From Thermohalobaculum sp039821125 (GTDB lineage Bacteria > Pseudomonadota > Alphaproteobacteria > Rhodobacterales > Rhodobacteraceae): 64,000 nucleotides of DNA. This document shows positions 43,265 through 51,218 of the stretch, piece by piece. The stretch spans positions 3,216 through 67,215 of the forward strand of contig JBCBOR010000018.1 in the NCBI GenBank assembly GCA_039821125.1, written 5' to 3'. The translations under genes and the position numbers were made by a program. Numbering within the stretch: position 1 is the first letter of the stretch; each line of letters opens with the position of its first letter. A model generated the notes under the pieces. The model ran no database searches. It saw only the letters and a program-made list of their open reading frames with translations, and was not told the DNA's origin.

Positions 43265-44452
43265 TTAAGACAAGGCGACCGGCACGGACAGTGGACCCCG
43301 AAAGGCCCAGCCGCCGAACGCGACGTCATCGACCAGCCGCAGGTTCGGGAAGCGCTGAAACAGCTTTGGAAGTGCGACATCCGCGATGAGCGTCTTCGAT
43401 GCAGCGGCACCGGCGCAGAAGTGCGGCCCGGCGCCGAACGGGATCGCCTGACGATTGTCGCGCGAGATGTCAAACAGCTCCGGATCGTCAAAGACTCGCG
43501 GGTCGCGGTTGGCGGCGCCGAACATCAGGAACACGCGCTGGCCTGGTTCAAAGGCGTACTCCAGCACGGTCTCGGCACGCGCGATCTCGCGTGGCGACAT
43601 TCCGATCGGGGAGACCCAGCGGGCATATTCTTCGAACGCGTCGGCATAGCTCGCCTGTCCCGCTGCGAGCTTTTCGAATTGGCCCGGGTGCGCAAGCAGC
43701 GCCCACGCCGTTCCCGCAATCGCGTCACGTGGTTCGTTCTGTCCCCCCGAGATCGTCAGTTTCACATTCGCCCGGGTCGAGGCCATTTTCAGACCCGCCG
43801 CGAGTTGCACCGATAACAATGACGTGTCCGGCTCTGCCTTGAGCGCCGGCACCATGCGATCAATGTGCTCGTCGATATAGGCGGTCGCGGCATGGCACCG
43901 TTCCTCGACCTCAGGATCGCCAATGTAGTTCGCACAGCCGTCCAGCATGTGCTGGCTGACGCGATCCATCTCATGGGTCGGCATCTCGGTGAGGCCCGTG
44001 ATCACCTTCAGCGCCTCGCCACAGACCGGCATGGCGTAGTCGCGCACCAGATCGCAGGTGGCGGCGGTTTCAAGCCCATCCAGTATCCGATCCGCGGCGT
44101 CATGAAACTTCTGTGCCCAAACCTGCCGAACCGTTCTGGGGCTCAGCGCGGGAAAGGCGATCTTGCGCTCGACCAGATGATCGTCACCATCCTTGCGCAT
44201 CATGTTCTCGCCCATCAGAATCGTCATCAGACCGTCCGGCTGCCGGGACGAGAACACGTCGATGCGTTTCTCCTGCTCGAAGATATCATTGCGCCGCGTG
44301 ATCAGGACGGCGTTCAATTCCGGCACCTCAACCGCAGGCGCCATGGCCTGAATGCGTTTCAGATCCGGATACGGATCCTGCCAGAACGCTTTGGGATCAA
44401 TGGAATATGTTGGAGGCAACGTCCTTCCTCCCCCCGCGACGAGATCATGCAT
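43265..44452 (-). CDS. Cytochrome P450 (second of two)
   Basis: A 395-residue P450. The haem ligand is C346 in PFGAGPHFCAG and the K-helix ExxR is in EYARWVSP. The I-helix reads ISGGQNEPRDAIAG: the usual acid-Thr pair (D/E-T) is replaced by Asn-Glu-Pro, which may alter oxygen activation. It begins 5 bp after the FMN-binding protein gene and lies 85 bp before the other P450; the two are not close paralogues. Confidence 0.88.
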   Translation of the reverse strand: MHDLVAGGGRTLPPTYSIDPKAFWQDPYPDLKRIQAMAPAVEVPELNAVLITRRNDIFEQEKRIDVFSSRQPDGLMTILMGENMMRKDGDDHLVERKIAFPALSPRTVRQVWAQKFHDAADRILDGLETAATCDLVRDYAMPVCGEALKVITGLTEMPTHEMDRVSQHMLDGCANYIGDPEVEERCHAATAYIDEHIDRMVPALKAEPDTSLLSVQLAAGLKMASTRANVKLTISGGQNEPRDAIAGTAWALLAHPGQFEKLAAGQASYADAFEEYARWVSPIGMSPREIARAETVLEYAFEPGQRVFLMFGAANRDPRVFDDPELFDISRDNRQAIPFGAGPHFCAGAAASKTLIADVALPKLFQRFPNLRLVDDVAFGGWAFRGPLSVPVALS

Positions 44453-44457
44453 TCACG

Positions 44458-45123
44458 CTAGGACGTGCCGTCCTGAACTTTTTCGAGGTATTCTTCCTCG
44501 GAGAGTGTCCCACCTTCCTGCTCGGCCCGCCCCTGATCGTCCGGGTGCAGGAACGGTTGCAGCGGTTCGATCCGTTTCCAGGCCGGGAAGGGCTGGTTGC
44601 CCTCCGCATCCGGGACGTAGGGAGACGTCTCGACGCGCGTGTGTTTGTGAATATAGCGCGCGCAGTTCTGGAACACGACCGTCACCGCGACATCCACGAC
44701 CATGTTGCAGCCGGGGAAGTCAGCCATCAGGGCAGGGTCCTTGCACAGTTTGGCTTTGCCTTGCACCCGGATGCGCCACGGGGTGACCATGTCCATGAAC
44801 AGCATCCCGACATTGGCGGCGTCGCTGATGTTCCCCATCGACAACCACATGCCATTGCCGTCGTAGTTCGGAAAGATCAGGCGGTTTGGCCCAAGCACTT
44901 TGACGAACCCGACATCGCCGCCCTTGTACGAGACTGTCGGCATCCCCTCGCCATCCACCGTGGACAGGAAAAAGTAATCCCGGCTGGTGATGTAATCCGT
45001 GTGGATCTCCTCAAGCTCGTCCCGGACAATCGCGTGCACGACCACCTCTGAAAGCTTGTCATGTTGCGCGTCGCTCTGCAGAGCCCGCTGCGCCTTGGTG
45101 TAGAACTCGTCCGGTGTCGGCAT
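44458..45123 (-). CDS. Pyridoxamine 5'-phosphate oxidase-like FMN-binding protein
   Basis: A 221-residue flavin-binding split-barrel protein. The sequence FLSTVDGEGMPTVSYKGG and later WRIRVQGKAKL are typical of the PNPOx-like superfamily; it lacks the features of true PdxH. It lies between a nitrilase and a P450, so it may reduce a flavin, haem-related cofactor or the pathway substrate. Function unknown. Confidence 0.83.
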   Translation of the reverse strand: MPTPDEFYTKAQRALQSDAQHDKLSEVVVHAIVRDELEEIHTDYITSRDYFFLSTVDGEGMPTVSYKGGDVGFVKVLGPNRLIFPNYDGNGMWLSMGNISDAANVGMLFMDMVTPWRIRVQGKAKLCKDPALMADFPGCNMVVDVAVTVVFQNCARYIHKHTRVETSPYVPDAEGNQPFPAWKRIEPLQPFLHPDDQGRAEQEGGTLSEEEYLEKVQDGTS

Positions 45124-45150
45124 CTTGCCCTCTGTCAGGTTGGGTCCCGA

Positions 45151-46173
45151 TCAACTCGCATCGGCCTCTTCTGCGGCTGGTGCCGGTGCGCTGAGATTTG
45201 GAGCGTCCTCGAACTCCATCACCCTCGGCTGCGGTTTCTTGTTGATCAGCAGACGGGTCACGTCGGGCCGCGAATAGTGCCCAGACGGGTCCGCCGCCGC
45301 CTTTGCCACGGAAATCATCGGCAGATTGATCTCGGCAATGATCAGACCCTCCTGGTCCTCTGGCAGGTGTTCGGCCATCGGCTGGCCGTCGGGTCCGAAG
45401 ATCATCGAAAAGCCGCCGCCGGGCTTGCCGGTTGCCGGGTTCAGCAGATGCGCTTTGTCCTCGGTGTCGCAGAGCTTGTCGAACATGTCCTGCCCGGTGA
45501 TGGCAGTCGATGCCAGCACATAGCACTGCCCCTCGAGCGCGTAGACCTGGCTGGCCGCGAGGTTTGCTTCGGGTCCCAAAGCGTAGGCCATGCCGCGATA
45601 GAGCGTGAACGAGGGCCACGACGCGCAATGGACCTGCTCGCCCATCGCGTACATCGCGTATTTCGAAAGAGGCTGAAGATGCTCCCAGCAGCACAGCGCG
45701 CCCACACGGCCGCATTCGGTCTCAACCACGTTGAAATGCGAACCATCGCCCTCGCCAAACAGCGTTCGCTCCACATGGGTGGGCTTCAGCTTCCGGCGAT
45801 GGAACCCGACGCCGCCATCGGAGCCGATCAGGACCTGCGCCATGTAGATCGAGCCGCCGTCGATCTCCGAGTAGCCCATCATGACGTTGATGTCGTTGGC
45901 CTTGGCCGCGGCGCGTAGCCGGTCCATCTCCGGTCCGTCCCGGCGCATGCAGCTTGCGTGATAGCCCGGGACGAATTGCAACCCCCAGGCGGGCGCAGCG
46001 AGCCACAAGAACCACGGATAGCCGGGGATCCAAGTCTCCGGGAACGCAATCAGTTTCACATCCTGTTTTGCAGCGTCCTCGATCAGTGAAATCGCTTTGT
46101 CGACGCAACCCTGAAGATCCATGAACACGGGCGCGGCCTGCACAGCCGCTGCCTTGAAAGTCTGTAACGTCAT
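45151..46173 (-). CDS. Aliphatic nitrilase-type carbon-nitrogen hydrolase
   Basis: A 340-residue nitrilase with the complete catalytic triad: E46 in FPETWIPGYP, K130 in RRKLKPTHVER, and C162 in ALCCWEHLQPL. The context GEGDGS after the lysine marks true nitrilases, which turn nitriles directly into acids and ammonia. The ATG at 46173 follows GGGAGAAAG. It is the first gene of the run that continues with the FMN protein, two P450s, psuK and psuG. Confidence 0.9.
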   Translation of the reverse strand: MTLQTFKAAAVQAAPVFMDLQGCVDKAISLIEDAAKQDVKLIAFPETWIPGYPWFLWLAAPAWGLQFVPGYHASCMRRDGPEMDRLRAAAKANDINVMMGYSEIDGGSIYMAQVLIGSDGGVGFHRRKLKPTHVERTLFGEGDGSHFNVVETECGRVGALCCWEHLQPLSKYAMYAMGEQVHCASWPSFTLYRGMAYALGPEANLAASQVYALEGQCYVLASTAITGQDMFDKLCDTEDKAHLLNPATGKPGGGFSMIFGPDGQPMAEHLPEDQEGLIIAEINLPMISVAKAAADPSGHYSRPDVTRLLINKKPQPRVMEFEDAPNLSAPAPAAEEADAS

Positions 46174-46491
46174 TGGCTTTCTCCCTGCGAGAGCAGATGC
46201 GTTGAACACCGCCGAGCGTGTGGGCCCAGCGTGACAGTGTCAACTCAACACAGGGGATCCGGGGCATTTGACGGGGATCGGTGTGCGAAAGTGTCCGCCG
46301 AGTTTGGATACGATTGTCTCCGGCGCACAGTCATGGAACCGCTCACACAGGCCAATGAACCATCGCGTGCGAACCGCGTGCCGATATTGCCTTTAATCCG
46401 CCGCATCGAGACGCTTTGACGTAGCGCGAGCGGACGGGTGTGTGGCAGGATCGGCAGCCAGCAAGACCGTCGCAGAACAGGGGTTGAGCAG
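46174..46491. promoter_or_regulatory. Divergent intergenic region, with palindrome TGACAGTGTCA
   Basis: This 318-bp spacer separates the nitrilase operon (minus) from module B (plus). A perfect odd palindrome TGACA-G-TGTCA lies at 46232-46242, about 60 bp before the nitrilase start, and overlaps a TTGACA that could serve as a -35 element on the minus strand. No convincing gene is present in the rest. Confidence 0.4.
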
Positions 46492-48102
46492 TTGAAGACG
46501 TTCCTTTTCGGCCTCGCCATCGTCGGCGCGCTTGTTGTCGGCGCGATCGCGATCCTTGGGAGCCAGGGCATCGGCGCGCGCACGCATCTCTCAATCGTCT
46601 CAGGCTCGGAGAACAAGGCTCTGGAACCGATTGTTCGGGATTGGGCAGACGCGAACAACATCGATGTCGCCATGACATATCTCGGGTCGGTCGATATCAG
46701 CCGGGAACTCGGGCTTGGCACCGAGACAGTCTACGATGCGGTCTGGCCCGCGCACTCGCTTTGGATCGAACTGGGCGATACGCAGAAGGTCGCCAAGCAC
46801 CGCGAGTCGATCCTGCGGTCTCCCGTCGTACTGGGCCTGCGCAAATCGATAGCCGAACGTCTCGGATGGGTCGGGCGCAACGATGTGACGCTGGAGGAGA
46901 TCCAGTCGGCTGCAAAGGCCGGGGAGTTCCGCCTCTCAATGACCTCCGCCACCCAGTCCAATTCCGGGGCGTCGGCATTCTTCGGGTTTCTCTACGCGCT
47001 TGCAGGCGAGCCGGACGTGCTGACCTCGGCCCATCTCGGCGATGCCGCTGTGCGGGCCTCGGTTTCCGAACTGCTTGGCCTTGTCGACCGGTCCTCCGGA
47101 TCCTCGGGTTGGCTCAAGGACTCGGTGGTCGAGAACCCTGTCGCCTTCGATGCGATGATGAACTACGAGGCACTGATCATCGAGGGCAATCAGGACCTCG
47201 TCCGCGTCGGGCAGGAACCGCTCTACGTGATCTACCCCGCCTCGGGCATGGCGGTGGCGGACAGCCCGCTCGCATATGTGTCCAAGGGCGATGTGGCGAA
47301 GGAGGAGGCGTTCCTGGCCCTTCAGACGCATCTGCTGTCCGATCCGGTCCAGCAGCAGCTGTTGGCGCTTGGTCGGCGGGCCGGGCTGATCGGCCTGGCA
47401 GGCGGGGGCTCGCGCGATGTCTGGAACCCCGACTGGGGCATCGATCTCGACCGTCAGATCGCACCGATCCCGACCCCGGCCAGCGAGGTGATCCGCGAGG
47501 CGCTGACGCTCTACCAGACCGATCTGCGCAAGCCGTCACTGACCGTCTGGGTCCTGGACGTGTCCGGATCGATGGAGGGCGAGCCGCTCGACCAGCTCAA
47601 ACAGGCCATGCGCCTGCTGCTCGACCCGGAAAGCGCTACACTGAACCTGTTGCAACCCTCGTCACGCGACGTGACCATCGTGATCCCGTTCAACGGCAGG
47701 GTCGAGGACATCTGGAAGCTGGAGGGCAACGATCCCGCCAGACTGGCTGACCTCGACCGCAAGGTGCAGCGGTTGCAGGCGGGTGGCGGCACCGATCTTT
47801 ACTATGCGCTGGGACAGGCGCTGGAGCAGCTGGAGGTCTACGCCAAGGCCGGCACGCTCTTTGATCACCTGCCCGCAATCATTGCGATGACCGATGGCGC
47901 ATCGGACGAGGGCAACAAGGCGGCTCTGAGTTCGTACATCGAAACCCTCAGCTTTGGACGCGACATCCCGATCCACTCGATCGCCTTCGGAAAAGCGGAT
48001 GAAAAACAGCTGAAGGACCTGAGCGAGGCTTCGATCGGGCGACTTTTCAAGGCCAAAGACAATCTTGCAGGCGCGCTGCGCAAGGCCAAAGGCTACAACT
48101 GA
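46492..48102 (+). CDS. Binding-protein/VWA fusion (module B, gene 1)
   Basis: A 536-residue protein. An N-terminal transmembrane helix or signal anchor (residues 4-24) is followed by a type 2 periplasmic binding-like domain (about 30-320) and a VWA domain (about 350-530). The MIDAS is complete: D356-V-S358-G-S360, Thr in GGGTDLYYAL, and Asp in AMTDGASD. No ATG is available; I use the TTG at 46492, which gives the anchor at the N-terminus and has AGGGG upstream. Similar substrate-binding/VWA fusions of unknown role exist in other bacteria. It is coupled to the next gene by TGATG. Confidence 0.75.
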   Translation: MKTFLFGLAIVGALVVGAIAILGSQGIGARTHLSIVSGSENKALEPIVRDWADANNIDVAMTYLGSVDISRELGLGTETVYDAVWPAHSLWIELGDTQKVAKHRESILRSPVVLGLRKSIAERLGWVGRNDVTLEEIQSAAKAGEFRLSMTSATQSNSGASAFFGFLYALAGEPDVLTSAHLGDAAVRASVSELLGLVDRSSGSSGWLKDSVVENPVAFDAMMNYEALIIEGNQDLVRVGQEPLYVIYPASGMAVADSPLAYVSKGDVAKEEAFLALQTHLLSDPVQQQLLALGRRAGLIGLAGGGSRDVWNPDWGIDLDRQIAPIPTPASEVIREALTLYQTDLRKPSLTVWVLDVSGSMEGEPLDQLKQAMRLLLDPESATLNLLQPSSRDVTIVIPFNGRVEDIWKLEGNDPARLADLDRKVQRLQAGGGTDLYYALGQALEQLEVYAKAGTLFDHLPAIIAMTDGASDEGNKAALSSYIETLSFGRDIPIHSIAFGKADEKQLKDLSEASIGRLFKAKDNLAGALRKAKGYN

Positions 48103-48698
48103 TGCACCTGCCTGACGGTCAGCGCCAGATCGTGGCCGGGCTCGGCGCATCTGTGGCGTTTCTGTCGATATTCTTCGGGCTTGGGCTGGTCTGGTGGGCC
48201 GCGCTGATCGCAGGGTTCGCGGTTTATCTCGCGATCCTGCTGATCGTCGAGCGCAAGACGCCTGAGACCGAGGAGATGGTTGCCGATGGGATCTCGCGGG
48301 CCGAATTGACGGGGGCGATCAACGCGATCACGGCCGCATCTTCAAAGATGCGCCAGTTGGCGACCGCGGCACGGGGCGACGATCGCGGCGAATTCCAGAA
48401 GATGGCGAAGCTGTTCGAGGCGATCCGCGCCCATCACATCAAGGACCCGCGTGACTATCATCACACCCGCACCTTCATTCGCCACGATCTGCCTCGCATC
48501 GTCGACACGGCCGAGCGCTATGTCGATCTCGACAAAAGGGCGTCGGGCGAGAACCGTGACCGTGTGGATGCCCTGGGAGAACAGATACGCAGTTTCACCC
48601 CCGTGTTGGAGAAGATCGACCAGGCCTGCCTCGAGAACGATTTCATGGCCCTGGAAGTTCAGGTCGAGGTGCTGGGCGAGCAACTGGGCAAACGGTGA
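48102..48698 (+). CDS. XpaC-like membrane protein (module B, gene 2)
   Basis: A 198-residue protein with two adjacent transmembrane helices (about residues 11-28 and 30-48) and a long helical cytoplasmic tail. FIRHDLPRIVDTAERYVDL corresponds to the conserved FxxYYLPTxxKLxxxYxxL of XpaC-family proteins. It has the same layout as the module A protein at 3447-4106 but low identity. Start overlaps the preceding stop by one base. XpaC relatives often occur with TelA-type tellurite-resistance proteins; no telA is in this window. Confidence 0.65.
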   Translation: MHLPDGQRQIVAGLGASVAFLSIFFGLGLVWWAALIAGFAVYLAILLIVERKTPETEEMVADGISRAELTGAINAITAASSKMRQLATAARGDDRGEFQKMAKLFEAIRAHHIKDPRDYHHTRTFIRHDLPRIVDTAERYVDLDKRASGENRDRVDALGEQIRSFTPVLEKIDQACLENDFMALEVQVEVLGEQLGKR

Positions 48699-48731
48699 GC
48701 ACGCAGCCTACGGAATGCTGAGGAGACCATC

Positions 48732-49823
48732 ATGAAGAAATCCGTCATCGGCCTTCTGATCCTGGGCGTCGTGGCCGCAGCTGCGGTGGCCGGCAGCATG
48801 GTCGACTGGTCTGGTCTGCAGCGGGCGGTGCCTGTCTCCCGCGATCCGATCAATCTCTCGATTTTCTACGGCGGAGAGAAGCGTGCCCTGCTCGGCAACC
48901 CGAGGATCCAGGAGATCATCAAGGGCCGCTACAAGATCACGCTGGATGCGGTCAAGGCGGGCTCGGTCGAGATGGCGACGACCCTGGATACTACCGGCAA
49001 GGCGTGCATCTGGCCCTCGAACATGGTGGCTGTCGAACTGGCCCGCCAGTCGGGAAAACCGGTCAAGGGCGATGAGACAATCTTCAACTCGCCCATTGTG
49101 TTCTACGCCTGGGCCGATGTCGCCGACGCCTTGGCCACCAGGGACGTGGTGCGGGAGGGGACGAACGGTCAGTTGACCGCAGATGTCTCGAAGATCGGTG
49201 CCCTGATCCGCGACGGCACGCGCTGGAAGGAGGATCTTGGTCTTAACGTCTACGGTCCCTTCAAGGTGTTCTCGACGCATCCGGCGAAGTCGAACTCGGG
49301 CAACATCTGGTCCGGCCTGCTGGCAACGGTGCTGAACGGCGGAACCACACCGACCGAGGATGACCTGCCGGGCCTGTTGCCGAAGATCGAGGCCTATTTC
49401 GATGCGATGGGGCACATGGAGGCGTCCTCGGGCGATATCTTCGAGAATTTCCTGAAACAGGGCATGGGCGCCCGTCCGATCATCGTGGGCTATGAGAACC
49501 AGTTGATCGAGTTCCTGATCGAGAACGCGCAATACGCAGATCTGATCCGCGACAAGATCCGGGTGATCTATCCCGAGCCGACGATCTTTGCCTCGCATCC
49601 CCTGATCTCGCTGACCGATGGATGCAAGCGGCTGGCCGAAGCCCTGCAGGATCCTGACGTACAGGAAATCGCATGGTCCCAGCACGGGTTCCGCACGGGC
49701 CTGCTGGGTGTTGAAAACGATCCCGCCGCGATCACCGTGGCGACGCTTCCCGATCGCGTCGATCTGGTCATCCCAATGCCATCGGCGGCTGTGGTCGATG
49801 CGGTGATCGACACCGTGCGCTAA
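48732..49823 (+). CDS. Periplasmic substrate-binding-like protein (module B, gene 3)
   Basis: A 363-residue exported or membrane-anchored protein (hydrophobic segment at residues 4-21) with a type 2 periplasmic binding fold: INLSIFYGGEKRALL at the start and FSTHPAKSNSGNIWSGLLA in the hinge, similar in pattern to the binding domain of the preceding fusion (SATQSNSGASAFFGFL). It has no VWA domain and no ABC partner. It lies 33 bp after the XpaC-like gene with GAGGAG upstream. Confidence 0.7.
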   Translation: MKKSVIGLLILGVVAAAAVAGSMVDWSGLQRAVPVSRDPINLSIFYGGEKRALLGNPRIQEIIKGRYKITLDAVKAGSVEMATTLDTTGKACIWPSNMVAVELARQSGKPVKGDETIFNSPIVFYAWADVADALATRDVVREGTNGQLTADVSKIGALIRDGTRWKEDLGLNVYGPFKVFSTHPAKSNSGNIWSGLLATVLNGGTTPTEDDLPGLLPKIEAYFDAMGHMEASSGDIFENFLKQGMGARPIIVGYENQLIEFLIENAQYADLIRDKIRVIYPEPTIFASHPLISLTDGCKRLAEALQDPDVQEIAWSQHGFRTGLLGVENDPAAITVATLPDRVDLVIPMPSAAVVDAVIDTVR

Positions 49824-49981
49824 AACGTGCCGGATGATCTGTGTCGGGGCCTTTGAGAAGGACTTCGTATCCAACTCACGCGCATTTCAGAAGTGATCCG
49901 GTGCGCTTGTTCTGCGGCTCGCAAGTGTGCAGATTGAGGGCGTTTTTGCTCAGCCACGATCTGCCAGCATGTTGATTTATC

Positions 49982-50058
49982 TGGTCGGAGTGGCAGGATT
50001 TGAACCTGCGGCCCCTGCCTCCCGAAGACAGTGCTCTACCAAGCTGAGCTACACTCCG
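49982..50058 (-). tRNA. tRNA-Pro(CGG), CCA encoded
   Basis: A 77-nt gene including CCA. The acceptor stem CGGAGTG pairs with CACTCCG; the D arm GCTC...GAGC, the anticodon stem CTGTC/GGCAG with loop TTCGGGA, and T arm with GGTTCAAATCC are all standard. Anticodon CGG (50022-50024) reads CCG proline codons. Confidence 0.96.
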
Positions 50059-50155
50059 CCGACAAGACGCGTCGTATACTGCCGCCGGTCAGAATCCGCA
50101 AGGCAGATTTCCGGGCTTGATGGCGCGGCGCGGGCTGACTATGGTCCGCCGCGAT

Positions 50156-50231
50156 TGGGACGTAGCTCAATTGGTAGAGCACCGGTTTTTGGTACCGTAG
50201 GTTGGAGGTTCGAGTCCTCCCGTCCCAGCCA
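50156..50231 (+). tRNA. tRNA-Gln(TTG), CCA encoded
   Basis: A 76-nt gene including CCA. The acceptor TGGGACG pairs with CGTCCCA; D arm GCTC...GAGC; the anticodon stem CCGGT/ACCGT has a mismatch at the first pair; loop TTTTGGT contains anticodon TTG; T arm GGTTCGAGTCC. It reads CAA and CAG. Confidence 0.96.
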
Positions 50232-50255
50232 AGCGCAAGACACCGCCAGCGACGA

Positions 50256-51197
50256 TCAAAATACCGCGTGGTCACCGCGATCCGGGGCCGTTTCGCCTGC
50301 GGCGAGCCGAGCGTAGAAGGCGGGCAGGGTGTCCTGACCATGCTCGGGCGTCGCCCTGGCATCGTAGCGACCCGTAGCTGGATCGAGCACCAGCATGGAT
50401 TCCGTCGCATAGTACCGCCCGATGCGGGCCAGGTCGGCCTTTGCGCGCAGCGCGGGCGAGAGATAGCCGACCACGGACAGGATGCCAATGATCGCGGACA
50501 AGAGTGCGACGGGCACATGGCGATACCGCGGCGCGACCCCCAACGCTTTTGCCAAGGCTGCGCCCTGCTCTTGCGGGGTAAGGGCAGGGCCTGGGCCGCC
50601 GATTGGCAGAACCCGGTTCCAGCGGGCCGGTTGCTCGAGGCAGCCCGCGATGTAATCTGCCAGATCGCCGTCCGAGATCGGTTTGCACGCCGTCAGACGT
50701 CCATCGCCGAACACCAGGAAGGATTTGCCCGCGCGAACCCGCTCGACCTGGCCTGACAAGGATTTGAAGAAGGCCGTCGGCCGCACGATTGAGTACCGCA
50801 GGCCAGAGGCGATCAGCGCGTCCTCGAAGGCGAGTTTGGCCCGTTGGAAGGCGAGCAATGGTTTCTGCACACAGATCGCCGAGAGCAGAACGATGTGCCC
50901 GACCGCCGCCGCTTTGGCTGCCGCGAGGATTTGCAGATGAGCATCGTGGTCGATGGCCCAGGCGTCATCCGGCGCACCGGTACGGGAGGCGAGACAGGAG
51001 ATGACGGCACCGTACGCGGCATCGCGAAAGACTGCATCGAGATCGGCGGTCTCGGTGACATCGCCTTGACGCACAGACGCGCCGGGGATCTGCGCCGGTC
51101 GGCGAGTGAAGCAGGTGGTCACGTGCCCCCGTGCCACCAACTCCGCAACCACGGCCCGGCCTATTGTGCCCGTCCCACCGAAGACGAGGACGCGCAT
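50256..51197 (-). CDS. bciA: Divinyl chlorophyllide a 8-vinyl-reductase BciA
   Basis: A 313-residue atypical short-chain dehydrogenase with the Rossmann motif GGTGTIGRAV at the N-terminus. SCLASRTGAPDDAWAIDH and LLSAICVQKPLLAFQRAK are diagnostic of BciA, which uses NADPH to reduce the C8 vinyl group during (bacterio)chlorophyll synthesis. A generic NmrA-like role is possible but these segments argue against it. It lies 21 bp after argE and outside any visible photosynthesis gene cluster. Confidence 0.87.
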   Translation of the reverse strand: MRVLVFGGTGTIGRAVVAELVARGHVTTCFTRRPAQIPGASVRQGDVTETADLDAVFRDAAYGAVISCLASRTGAPDDAWAIDHDAHLQILAAAKAAAVGHIVLLSAICVQKPLLAFQRAKLAFEDALIASGLRYSIVRPTAFFKSLSGQVERVRAGKSFLVFGDGRLTACKPISDGDLADYIAGCLEQPARWNRVLPIGGPGPALTPQEQGAALAKALGVAPRYRHVPVALLSAIIGILSVVGYLSPALRAKADLARIGRYYATESMLVLDPATGRYDARATPEHGQDTLPAFYARLAAGETAPDRGDHAVF

Positions 51198-51218
51198 GCT
51201 TGGGCGGCGCGGTGAAAA

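Noticed and set aside
41965..44452. The two P450 genes as a recent tandem duplication
   Set aside because: Their haem, I-helix and K-helix motifs differ strongly, so they are distinct families brought together, not recent copies.
49982..50231. tRNA pair as an integration site for a genomic island
   Set aside because: Both tRNA genes are intact, and no integrase, direct repeat of the tRNA end or mobility gene is seen nearby.
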